Shown piece after piece: positions 10,680 through 23,800 of a DNA stretch of 64,000 nucleotides. The translations under genes and the position numbers were made by a program. The stretch's first letter is position 1, and each line of letters starts with the position of its first letter. Below the pieces are notes generated by a model. It had not been told where the DNA came from. It ran no database searches and saw nothing but the letters and a program-made list of their open reading frames with translations. The stretch comes from Patiria pectinifera (taxonomy: Eukaryota; Echinodermata; Asteroidea; Valvatida; Asterinidae), in the NCBI GenBank assembly GCA_029964075.1, contig CM057148.1:33101916-33165915 (forward strand), in the 5' to 3' direction.

Positions 10680-11809
10680 TATTCCTTGGGGAAATAATAG
10701 CCACTTATCACTCTTCAACATTCAAACACGATGTAACCATGGGTCGTTTGACATCCGGGAATTAAAAATGGCTCGAATAGCGTTAATATATAACCGGTAG
10801 GCTTTTGTTTTTCTGTTGTTTTTTTTGTTTGGTATGTTTTGAACATAAAAACCGGAAGCCAAGGAGGATGTTCGGTATAGCGGTGTTCCACTGTATATCT
10901 GAAGACAGCATTACCTAGCTTTCTCACATTCACTTTTACGTGAACATTTTACGTGTTTCGTGAACAGTTTCCAGCCAATGAAATTTCACAATTGATTACG
11001 ATCATAACACTTCTTGTACCTTTCGTACAACACCTTGATCGGTCTCAATCTCAATAGCCACATTTGTTACTTGTAAATTTAAACTGCGAAGATGGCAAAA
11101 AGCTCTAATGGGTAAATCTTGATAAGTGTCAGCACTTGGTACTTTTACTTTGAATTTGACTTTGAATTTTACCGAGACTGTGGTTAAATTGATTGAGCTG
11201 GGAAGATACTGTTCACAAATTTGTGATCCCATCCTTGTTTGTCATTAAGTATGACAAATTGAATGCTGCTCTCTTCTATCAGTGATGATATAACACCCAA
11301 GTAAATCCTTGTCATTTGATTGGAGGATTTGTAGGTCACACAGCATTCATTAATTGAACCATTGCATGGCCCACATCATATCCTAAAAAATCACGTGGAG
11401 CATAAGGGAGGTGTTTCTATGCAGTGTGACCTTCATGCTATGTCCCAAATGTACTACATTATTGGTTTACCGACTCACACTGTTTGCATGTGACTTTCCA
11501 TCTCGGGAAAATTGGCCTGGTCAGTTTTAATACTGGGAAGAGTTTAGCCGGTAAAGTAACCACTGAACTTAACTTGCTTATTTTGCTCATATGACCTTGA
11601 GTTTTACACTGGACGAAAGTGTAAAGTTCAAGAAACAAAGTTTATGCACAACACTCTCGATTTCAATCATTCCTTGAAAGTTAAAATCTAGGTTGAAAAA
11701 AGTGACTTGCCGACTCGTGGTCCATTGGGATAGCTTAGTCAATAAACAATGTGGTACTCAAAAGGTTAACCTGATTCATTTATGATAAAGAAAAATAACA
11801 AAAACTTAC
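10680..11809. other. flank downstream of the last visible CLN3-like exon
   Basis: No gene is identified. A 76-codon minus-strand frame at 11,002-11,232 (containing VSVKFKVKFKVKV and DLPIRAFCHL) looks coding-like, but it lacks clear splice sites and does not match CLN3. At 11,288-11,400 lies a dispersed repeat, AACACCCAAGTAAATCCTTG then TCATTTGATTG, that recurs inverted at 31,080-31,170 and partly at 31,765-31,815. The remaining CLN3-like exons should lie to the left on the minus strand, but I do not find them in the window. Confidence 0.4.
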
Positions 11810-11844
11810 TTTTCTCCAAAAGCATTTGATGCACCAACAAGTAC
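11810..11844 (-). CDS. CLN3-like exon d
   Basis: 35 bp. The acceptor is TCTCACTTGACAG and the donor GTAAGTTTTT. It encodes VLVGASNAFGE plus two bases (AA) of the next codon. It aligns with the small-residue-rich stretch ending in GE of CLN3. The exon is very short, but phase, splice sites and alignment agree. Confidence 0.6.
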
Positions 11845-14800
11845 CTGTCAAGTGAGACATTTAAAACTTGAGGTTTATCTATTTACATGTAAAATGTACA
11901 GGACAGTTGAAATGTACTTTATGGATGTGTGGATATCTTGAATTTGTTTTAGAAGATCCCTAATGCGGTTGTCACATGCTAAAATTATTAATAGCATCAT
12001 TCATTGGTGGAAAGTTCTGACATGTAGCAATGCTATGGAGACAGCATGCAGGAAGTTAGTCATTCTTGATTTAACCTCTGATGGAAAAAAGGCAACATTT
12101 TCAGAAGAATCTACAGCCGTTCTGCTGTCTTCAATGATGTTTTTTTTTTTTCCCAATCATTTTTTATACCATTGTCAGTGCCTGTATTGGTGGAATCCAA
12201 AGCTAGGTTTTAAAACCCTTTTCTCCATCAAGATTGTTCAGTAACACAGTTACTTTTTAGATTACCTTTTTAGCGTGATGACTGGCCTCTCACATTCTAG
12301 CCTATTTTACATGGCAATGCATAGGGAATTATCATAATAATAATAAAAAACATAATAATACTTTGGGAGGCTGATTATCCTTACTCCGAGCAGAGAAGCT
12401 GTATTGCAAATGCAAAGGATGCGGCTACCACATGGTCGAGCCGCAGGCATGTAAAGGCACCTTTGGCAGCCAGCCATACGACCCATATATGATCACAGAG
12501 TACAGTCGGAGATCAAAACTGTTTGATTTTTCTCAGAGGGAGGAAACAAGAGAAAAAAATCTAGTGCCGCAGGAGAGAACCAACGCACAACTCTACTTAC
12601 GAATGGTCCTAGCCGGGAACGAACCAGGGCCACAGTGGTGAGAGGCGAATGCTTTATGCACTAGCCACCCATGCCCACAATCACAAATAAAAACACTGCT
12701 TCAATTAGCAGGCAAGCATAGCGTGTTTGTAATGCTTTGTGATATACATGTAATGTGCGTAGAGAGGGAGGGGGTTTGGAACCACTGCGTACGCCATACA
12801 TACAGGGGGATGGGGGGTCTAAAACGTTGGCATTTCGTGCGTACATACTTTATGGACGGCCCCAAAGTCTTCTGAGCTGAGGTGTCACAAGAAACAATGA
12901 TCCTCAAGGGGAAACTCCTCAGTGAATGGACAGCTGATGCTGCCAGGGGCCAAATGAGGCTGAATCCTTACTGTTATTATAGACACTGTCATCATCAGGA
13001 TTCAGGATAGGGACTGAAGTCTGAGAGTTTATTGGTTAATCAAGTGCCTTAGACAACAACTGCACGTCAAGTATTTTTGGATGCATTTAAGCACTTTTTA
13101 TTTTTAAATTTCAATCAGCAACTAATCAAAAAGTTGTTTTGAATCACAGAATGGTTATGTCACAATATATGCAACCTGGTACCAGCAATTTCCGGTCAGG
13201 TAGTGGGTATCTGGGAAAATACCTTGTACTGTACTGCTAGAGGGAGTTTAAGGAATGTAAGGCCAAAACCAACAAAATTGTGTTGCCCTCATCTGACTGA
13301 CCCAAAAATATGGATTAATTTTTTTTAACCTTGACAGTTACTGTTTCTTTGCCATTCCACAATTTTGCATTTCGTTACAAAACGTACATACTTGAATGGT
13401 AGCACAGTTCAAATTTACCATTTGGGGCATGTGGTGAGATGTACTGCATACATTGTATACATACATGCACTGTACTCAGTATAGTTGGCACGTGCAGTAC
13501 ATGTAGCCTTAACGTGTCGTGTAAATTGGTAGAGAGGAACTGGTAGCCGAATAGAAGGGTATGCCTATATGTGAACTATGAATACCCTCCCCCCCCCCAA
13601 AAAAAAAAACAATCCCAAACTGACCGACCCTCCTGATATTTTTCAAGTGAGGGCAACACAACAACTGTTGTTTTTTTTGGGTGTGATGTCCAGCAACAGG
13701 CTCCCTTCTTCTTTGTGCATTGCTTATCAAGCAAAGAGTTTGAGCAAAGAGAAACTCCATGATGGTGTGTGAAGTACTTTGTACCGTACCTATGTGCGGT
13801 ACGGTTCAATGTGTTCTGTGAAGTGATAGATACTTTACTTTTATAACTGTCATAATATAAAACTCACTTTATAATGAGCTTCTATGAAATTCACAATGAC
13901 TGACCAATTAACACGTTTCTTGACATGTTTACAGCAGCAATCATAAATTACAATGTATCATCCCAAATGTTGATGTATCATTGTTTTGGGATAAAATCAA
14001 CCCATTTCTCCTAACACGTTGCAAAACAGTGACTTTTTCAGTCCCCCTCAGTTCCCCTTAACACTGAATATATGATTACTTACAATGGACAGTATAGCAA
14101 GAGCAAATGACTTGGAAAACGCTAATCCAGATATTCCTGTGGTGCAAAAAAATAAAAAAAAAAATAAAAAAATAAATAAAGAGGATACTCAATATCAGTT
14201 TGAATTGTCTTGTTGCAGAATGTTCAGAGACCGGAATACAATATTGGTCTTGCATGCAATTCTGTCTTGAATGACTATTATTTGTTCTCGCACAAATTTT
14301 TGGTCTAATATTTTGATCTGATCTTATCCATACAAGCATCATTGCATTCTTGGTACACATGTGCATGTATGGTGTATGCAAGAATGCATGTTCCTCATTA
14401 TACATGTACATACATTCAGTATGTCATAACAAGAGAACAATGATGGACATGACATTATTGTTACAAAATGGCGATTGTTAGTAAAAACTGATGTGAAGTT
14501 TCAACCCGACCAGATTAATCATTCTTGAAATTTAGTGATTAGGGCAATTCTTCGGAAATTGAAACCAACTTAATTTTGGGGAAAAGAGACTTTTTTAATG
14601 TGATGTACACATATAATACAATTGATTACTGTCCACCAAAGTGTTGCTAGCACATGTAAGATGTTTCATACGTTGGCCTTTCTGTGCATAAATTTGAATA
14701 ATTTAAATTAAAAAAATGTCCCACACACGACTGATCCAAACTAAAGCGGTTCCATTGAAGACAAATTAGAATTCTGCGCAGCGTCCTCTGCATTCTTCGC

Positions 14801-17800
14801 TGCGTGCTCATGGCGTCCAATAAGTTCGTACGACTTTCTTTGAGTCCTTATCGCGCGCTTGATGCGACCTTAAAACGTACGTGTGACGTCAGCAGCCAGA
14901 AGTGCGGCATGTATTAATACTTGGGCCAAAATGGGCAATTGTCATTGAGTCTTCACATTTTGAACAGCATAGACGCAGGAGACGCGCTGTCCTGATGCAC
15001 GCACATCCGTGGAGTTCTCATGACGTCGTTTCTGTCTGCCTGCGCATTGCCAGTACGTCATGGCCATTCGCGAGGACTAAGCGCAGAGTCCTGACCGCAT
15101 TCTGGTCAAAACGCCGAGGTACGGCGCTTGTTTTGTGCATTTCCAAAATGAACGTGGCAGTTTGGCGTTCAGCGAAGTCCTTGGAGTTCCTCTGAAGTCC
15201 CCAACCAGCATCAATGAGTCCTCACGCCGTCATCTGCGTTACCATCGCATTTTACTCAAGTTTCTTGGTCGCGGTACGAACTCCATGCATGAACTTGACA
15301 GTGTGACAGGGCCTTTAGAACTTTGGAGAAAAGCTTGAATTTCTGGTATGGGCCAGATAACATTTTTACATCTGATGTCACACACATGACCAAACATCAA
15401 TGACCCCTCCCGTGGCTACGCCACTGTAAGGTACACAATAATTGCCAAATTAATATATTCACGATGTCATAAATAGAGTAAAAAAATATAAGCACTCTGA
15501 AAGGGCACTGGAATAATAATGATAAGGTTTTGATTCGTCAGCTGCTGCATCAACATTCTGAACAGAGTCTTTAAACTGTTTACTAAATGATAGAATAGCA
15601 TTTTGTTGAAAAGAATGTCCGTGCGAAAAAAGTGACGATGAACCATTCTTGGAGATGTGCTGTTGAAACATTATCCGAGTACTGTTTGCAGTATCTGAGT
15701 ATTATTCTCAGACAACTAAAAAAACAACACATTGAAGCAATGACTTGACTTTTTAGCATAGTTTTTGAGAGCTACTATTTTATTTCTCCTTGGTCAATGT
15801 TTAACTTGATTAAATAGCAGTGAATACCTTGATAAACAATAACGGAACAATTAAAATTAACTTTTGATTTACTTAAAGTTATTTGCTTAAACATTTTGGC
15901 ATGCTTGAAATTAAACTGGGCATGCTTGCCCCTCCTTGCCATGCTTGGCATCACTGGGCCTAAAACCTTGGCACGCTTGCCAACCATTCACTAGCCCCAC
16001 CAGAATAAACGGGTGCTAGCCAAAGTGTTTTTAATTTTGTCACGTGACTCGAATATATATATGCAATAATTACTTAATAAATTGGAAAAGTAGCCGATTT
16101 GTCCCACCGCTCGTAGATACGGTTGGCATGCCCATCAGTACAAATGGGTGCTTGGCGTACTTTTTTACAAAGAATAAACACAACCTGGTAAATGTTTAAC
16201 GTCCAAATTCAAAGTCTTACTTAAGAACATTTTACCCAACTTATTTATTTAGATTGAATTGAGGAACTGCCAGTTGCTCCCAGCCAATTCCTGCCATTTA
16301 TAAATTCATAAAACATGGAGGGTGAAGGGGAGGAGGTTTATTTTTGATGTGGCGGTCTAAAAAAACTAAGCTGAACTGGTTTTTCTTGCCCCATATGCAT
16401 GTAGCGTGTCTATGCACACGCGTGAACTTATTACATTTGCATCACCCTTAAAAAAGTACCAATTTTTAAGCCTTTGAACATCGTTTTTTTTGCTTCATGC
16501 CATCAAAGGGCGGCCAGCTGCAATTAGACCAATCGATATGTTTACTTTTGTTTACTTTCCTACACCATAGCAACCATCAGCTGATAAAAGAGAGTTTGGG
16601 ACTCAACCGTGTGTTTGTGGAGAATAATGTATCTTATCTTTCAGTGATAAAATGAATTGTTTGCATCATCTGTGCATTGTTGTAGCTGATAGGTATGTCT
16701 GTACTGAATCTGGGTAATCAATTTTCCCAATTTTGTCTGCATTTCATTGCACAGTCAGCACTAATTACATGTAGTTTATCAGTGTCAGGCAGCACATTTT
16801 AGTTCATCAGTGGCTGTGCATATCTCTGTATGCTTTAGAATGTAAAGTGCGAGCATCCAATTAATTAATGAGTGGATGATGTGAACTCTCAGTGTGAAAA
16901 GTTTCAACTCTCTACGTCACACAGCGAAATGCATATAGCCAGACAGATAGACAGACAGAGTTGAAGGCCAGGGTCATTATCAGAGTCCAGACTCCAAACC
17001 GGTCTTAAATTTATTTAATTTATTCCCATTCAAAAATGTCTTTTCAGTCAAACAGTCAAAACAAGTCAAAAATTATTAATTTCCAACAACTTTGTTCAAA
17101 CAACCCACTAGCTATGTTATGGTATATATGCTTCTTACAAAGTAGTCGTAAACTACTTATATGGAGATTGGGGTGCACGTTGCGTGTACTGCACGAGTGG
17201 CACAGAATGCAGCTGTGCCAGTGCAGTGTGAATTTAGGACTATGAAATACACTCATTGGTAGTGTTGCACATGTCTAACTGAGGATTAGGTCAACCAATA
17301 AATTGGAATGTCAAAACAACTAAAGTTGCTGCGGACGTTCACATGTCATCATCTGGATACATAAACACACACTTTTAGAAGCTCTTTGCAGGACCTATTG
17401 ACGTGCCAGAACAAACCCAGCCACACCACACTGCTGCTGCTTTTTAATACAGCACAAAAAAATATGTATTTTATACATCTTTGAAGTGAACATTCAAAAT
17501 TAGAGTGTTTTATCAAAATCGCTTCTAAACAACACTTGGACGGAAAAACTGTCAAAATGACTGATTTGGTATGGATGATGATTGAGAGAACATGAATCAT
17601 TGCTTAACCAAATGCTAAAAAGCATTTTCGCCAATGTTGGACGTCGACGTTAACTGCAAGTTTTGGGCCTCCAAGTCCTTGAGTACTTGTCTAAACTGTT
17701 TCCAGCCAAATAATGATAACTGGAACGGTGTGAAGACCGGGAACAAGCTCGTAATTCAACGACAACAATGTGAAATGTGTCACCCAGATGTTATTGAAAC

Positions 17801-20800
17801 AATCTAAAACTGGAGATTTCAGCAAGTAATGTCACAAAATTGAAATTGTTTTTCTTTGTCCACATTTTTTTTCTGAATTCATGTATTTATTTCAGGTTGA
17901 AAAGTCAGATTTTGAATGTTCAAGTTACATTTGTTCCAATTGCCACTGGCACATGCACATGGTCACTCAGTCTGCCACGAATGGTGACAGCTTGCAGCAT
18001 ACATTTTGTTGTCATTGTTTTTTTAATGTACATGTACATGACTTGAATATCCTTCATTTTAAGTTGATTCTGTTAGCCTAAAATATTGCGTTGTTTTAGT
18101 TAGAATTCATAAATACCTAAAACAGTTTACCCATTCCTATTGGTCGAGACCCCGGTAAAACACCACTGCGTTCTGCATCATATCGCGCAGTACTCACCAC
18201 ACACACCAATCTCCACATAATCAGATTTTAGCACTATGCGCGCAAGGCTCATACCATAGACATGGAAAGAGGGGTGTTTCACAAAACATGATGAAAAATT
18301 GTTGAACAAAATTGTTGGAATTTTGTAAATTTTTGACTTTTTGACCTAAAATCAGACACAGGTGCATTACACTATGTACGTCATTTGCCTGTATGTGTCT
18401 CATGTAATCATGTGTCATTCAATTAAACCAAATAAATGTGGAAACAATTTGAATTCCGATTTGAATAATTAAATCATGTACTTGTACAAGTCCTGACACT
18501 ACACTTACCTGAAAGCATAATGACACTGTTTGCAAAGAATCGAGCACCATAAGGCATGTTGAACAATAGAAAGGCATTTATATCTGCAAAAAGAAGGAAC
18601 AACAAACAAATATTCAAGCAACCGGTACAAATAAATGCATTGCTCCAAACTTCTTCACATTTGTGAATTCCCCCCAAAATAGACAGATCAGAAAAGTTTG
18701 GCAACCATCAAAATTCCCCCCCCCAAAGGTGGGGGCCGATTCTACTACCGAATAATTACCTGTAGAGTATTTCTACATAATACATTATTCCCTAGAGGGT
18801 GCTAGCCATTTGCTAAGATTTATTACCCACAGTACCTTGCGGCCCGTCCGCCATACTTCCTCTTTTCTCAAGCGTAAGGTGCATAAGTGAACGCGTACAT
18901 GAGAGTGGGGAGGGGGTGGGCACTCTAGGGTAAGTATTCGCTAGTAGAACTGGCCCACAGCTTGGTGGTGGGGGGGGGGGGGGAGATTCTACTACGCTCT
19001 ACTAACCCGTAGAGTATTACTACATATGCAGAGTAGCACTGTATTAGGACACAAGAGTGTATGATGTGGAAAGTGGGCCGCATGGAAGCGTGAGCCCAAA
19101 ACCAACAAGATTAAACCCACTAAAGTAAACCAGAGGAAACAGCTATTACTATAATCAGGTAAGCCGTCACTGGTCGGTACAGCGGGCGCCAGTGGAGGAA
19201 GGAACCAGATCCGGTTGCGCCGCTGGGGCAGTAGGGAGGACTACACACGGTTCTGCCATCAACTTGCAGCACATTCCTGACATAACAGCAGATGAAGGTG
19301 TTGGAGGATTTCCAACGTGCCCCTTGCATGATATCTGCAAGGGGTACTCCTTTGAAAAATGGCCCAAGAGGTCGCCATGCTGCGAACTTTGTGAGCTTGT
19401 ACTCTGGCCAGGATAGGCCAGTCTGATGATGGGAGTTGTATGGCCGTCACAACCCGGCGAGCGATTATATCATGGGTTGAGGGGCGATGCAGTAAAACCG
19501 TGGTTATAAACAGATCCTGGTGGTTACCGCGGATCAGTGCAGTCCGATGGAGGTACATATTACCACTTGAGGATTCCAGACAGGACAGAGCTTGTCCTCT
19601 GTGATGGAGAAGGACCATCCCAAAACCTCAATGTACAGTTGCAATTGCAGAGCGATAGCTCTGGACAATGAGAACCACAAGAACCCGATTAGTAGAGGAG
19701 AACAAAATAATTGCCAACTTTGGTTAGAGTTGTAGCCAAGGGATCTACCGTACGCCGTACGGACCATTTATAGAAATGCCGTAATTGGCTGTCGCAAACA
19801 AATCGAGTTGACTGACGCCAACCATGGGCTGCAATGGAGGCAGCCTCTTGAGAAGGCAAAGGAATGGTAGACAAGGCAGACAAGTCGTGAAAACCACGGC
19901 TGTCGGAGCCAAAATGAGGTAATCAAGGGGCCTTGCAGGGATCCTGCTCGATCTTCCCCAGTACTCAGGTTAGTAGGAAGATTCGAGGAAAAAGCGTAGG
20001 CAAATAAGTTGGTCCATGCAAAGGGGACGGCGTTAGCATGCCACACCCTTGGCTCCGGGAATCTTGAACAGTACACCAGGAGCTGGTGGTTGAGTAATAT
20101 TGCGAACAGGTTGATATGCGGATGGTTAAATTGTGATAAGATTGTCTGCATGACCAAGGTTCGGAGGGTTCATTCCATGGGGTGAATTCAGTCCCGGGAG
20201 AGTGCATCGGCTGCGGTGTTTTCCGTGCCCGCCAGATGGATCTCTCTGAGACAGATGGCATGCTGGCGACACCGATGCCGTAAATACCACATTGTGTTGG
20301 ACAACAGTCACCGCAGGAGACAACAGATTGACCCTGCACCATGCTGTAAAAGCGGTGAAGGGTGATAAGACTGCTGTCATTTTGATAAAATTGATGTGGA
20401 GGGTGGCCTTTGCTGAAGTGCAGAGCCTGTCACCACTAACTATAAAACTCGACTTTTTAAAGTGATGACCCCGGTCAAAAAGAAACTAAAGTACAAAGAC
20501 AGAAAGAACTGACGACGAGAAACAAGGAAATAATTCACCAATTACTTATATTCATAAACTCAAACTATTTACAATATTTACAAAGATCCGGACTCGGGAT
20601 CAAACTTCTCATATTCAATCTCAGTTAGGAGTTTTACTTTCTACTCCAACAACTCAGTCTACAAATTCAATTTTCTTAAGCTTAACTCGGAAATTTCAAA
20701 AAATCACAAATCTCTAACTGGATGTACAACGACACAATCCAAAATCAAATCCAACTGTAGAATATGGCTATAAAATTCAGCCGTAACTCTTGTTTAAATT

Positions 20801-23800
20801 CAGCCTTAGCTCCAAAATTCAATTCAAAATTCAGTCAAATCAAATATCAACAATTGGGATCTAAAATCCAACCGTGCCTATATCACAATTCAAAATTCAC
20901 TTCTGTCAAATATCAATACTTCTGTTTGGTTCTGATAAACTGGGTATATCAAAGTAATCAACCTTTCGGATTAGAACGCTCAATTCGACAATTTCAAATA
21001 TCAATACTTCTGTTCACACTTAATTCCTTCAAACAGCTAAATCAACTTATATGTGTTATGATTATTCCAAAACCAAAATCTCAGCTTTCTGCAAATTTAA
21101 AACTTTACATTTCTAACTGTTTAGTGAGGCACTTTCCTTAGTAGAGGGTCTCGTCTCCGTGGCACGTTTCCAGCTGATAGGACACGGTCAATCGGCACGG
21201 GACACACTATGTACAGACTGACATCGTAGTCGTTCTGCAGTCGTTTCTACATGCATTCATTATGAACCCAACTCGTAGGTTTCCGGCCATCTACAATATA
21301 AAACAGTTACCGAAACCCATCCAGTATTTTGTTCTAAAATTACAGTATATCCATAAATCTCAAGATGTCACGTATAGCTAGACTTCGTGTCAAGGTTGCA
21401 CTTCATCTCAATGTATCATTTCAAGCACTTTTTACCAAGAAATTTATTATTCTTAACAATCACAATCAATTGGTATAAACTACAGATTCTAATTTTCGGA
21501 AGTTGAGATATAATATTAAATACAACACTTACGGTTATTTCTTCATTATGATGCTTGTGAAGGCTGAGTGTTGCTCTGAGCGTGGTCTACAGGACCGGGA
21601 ACGTGGCTTTTAGCCTTGCCGAGACTATTTTGGCACTGATTTTGCCAAACTGGCGGATCAGACAAGATCGGTGGCAGATTTCACCGATCTGCTGACGAAA
21701 ACCTGCTGTATCAGGCGTCTCCTAGCAAGATGGTACCGGTCTCTGTCACACTCAGCTCAGCTCTCTCTAATTTGTTGGTGCGTCTTCTCTCTCGATCAGA
21801 GAATGCACTGATCAGAAAACGCACACAACTTCTACTTGACAACAACCAACATTCTTTCACACAATGCTCACATTCACAGAAACAAACGGACATCAATAAC
21901 CATGGCCACACGGACAATAATAATTACGTAACCCGACGCACGGCGTTTTAGCAGGTTGACCAAATCAATGCCTTAATTTTTAGTGGCTGGAAAAGAAACT
22001 ACCGGGAAAATGTGCGTACACGATTGGAGAAAAACTTATGGCATGATCTACTTTACAATACGGGGGTGGCGCGATAGCCGTAGCGCGCGTAACAAATACA
22101 ATTACGTAACAGAAACGAAGCGAATTAAAAACGATTGTGACAGAGCCCAACCATTTGGTGAGATTCCATCCGCGCGCCCCGACCCAGCTGAGACGTATCT
22201 GTTGTGATCATCATGGTCGGATGAATGGTCGGATGAATGGGCTGGAAAGACCCTGACTAATCTAGTCCAGTTGGATCCGCCACCGGGTATGCGGCCGGGT
22301 ATTCTGTGAATACGGTATCACGTGGGAAACAGGATGGAACCATGTCAAAATAATAAAAAATAATAATATCGGTGCTTATATAGCACAGTTGCAAATTAAT
22401 GATCAATGCGCTTTACAAACAAAATTTGAGTTGATTAATTTTATGGCTTGATGAATAGACTGCAAGGGTTGGATCGAATGTACATTGGGTTCTTTTAGTG
22501 AAATGTTCTGACTAGGCTGCAAGAATCGCCTTGGGTGGTGTTTACCCCCTCTTCTGCCTTTTCTTGTGGGTTGCTTTGATTGCAAACCAAGGGCCTTTAT
22601 TTTGTGCCATACCTCAGTGGGCACTGGGCAGTCTCACTTCCATTGGAACTCTCAGCTGGAGCAGTTGTAATCTTTGTTGCAAACAATGGAACCAGATGAT
22701 GAAGACTGGTGGAATGTGTTAATCATTTGTAGCCATCCGAAAAGTAACTGGCGTAATTATTGTTGAAAAACATACTTGGTTAAAAGATAGTAAGGGGACT
22801 AAACTCCCTGTGAAATTATTCTTTCTGGCAAGCTGTCATTTTGAAGTAATCAACGAAAGAAGGCCTTTCCAATGGTGCGTCTTAAGACGCGCCGTAGGAA
22901 AATTTAAATTAGTAGTTCGTTTTGTTATTCGGCGAAGCTCGCGCAAGCAGTGGCACGACGCACACGCGCGCGCGGTTGCTATAATTTGTCGGATCAGTGC
23001 GCGACATCGCATATAGCTACAATCGGCTCAGTGAGAACGTGTCTTGGACGCTGAATTCAGGCCCAATTCAAAACATGATTCAGCAACTTATGATTTGAAA
23101 TTGAGATCCTAGAATGCTGTTTTTCTCGGAATATACAGCTGAAGCTGAGCTGAAACTTCATCAGGTTAGTTGTTTAGTATCCTTCATTAGATTTTGAACA
23201 CTTTTGTTGCTTCAAACGAACAAAATGCACAAATTACAAATGATGGACTATATCTTTAAGTACTGAGAACAATGCAAACAATAGGACTGTTGCCCAGAGA
23301 AAGCCACGGATGGCTTAGCGGACCAAGTCCAAGAGGTTCGCCAGTAGGCCAAGGGGGAGGCACATTGATAAACATTGGCGGAGAGCTCCTGCGTCTGCGT
23401 CGGGTAAGCCCATAGAACTGTATTAAATTACTAACTTGACGTACAAAGTAATGCCTGATGGGCGCATCAATGTTTGTGCACAAACCTATGGAAAACTCGA
23501 AATTTTGTACGGCTTTTGTACGGCTATTTGCATATCTGCATTTGTATTCCATACCGGTGCGTCATCGAAGCTGATACGCCCGAAACCGAAACACACGATC
23601 AGCAAAATGAGCGGGGTTTTTTGCTCTACGCAAACAGCGCAACATGTGCGCGTCCCTCCGCTGTAGATGCTTTTCGCTGTGACGTTTTTTTTACCGTCAT
23701 GAGTGCTTTAGTTGTTTGCGTATCTTCTACTTGCGTGTTGCATTTAGAGTACACTTTTAAAAATTCAATCCATCTATTTTGAAAGTGTTCTTCAAACACG

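Noticed and set aside
11002..11232. Next coding exon of the CLN3-like gene
   Set aside because: It has no clear acceptor in frame, and the text lacks the conserved WSSGTG-type region expected after exon d.
12612..12681. A tRNA gene on the minus strand
   Set aside because: The A- and B-box-like words are present, but no cloverleaf can be drawn and a SINE body with a simple-repeat tail follows.
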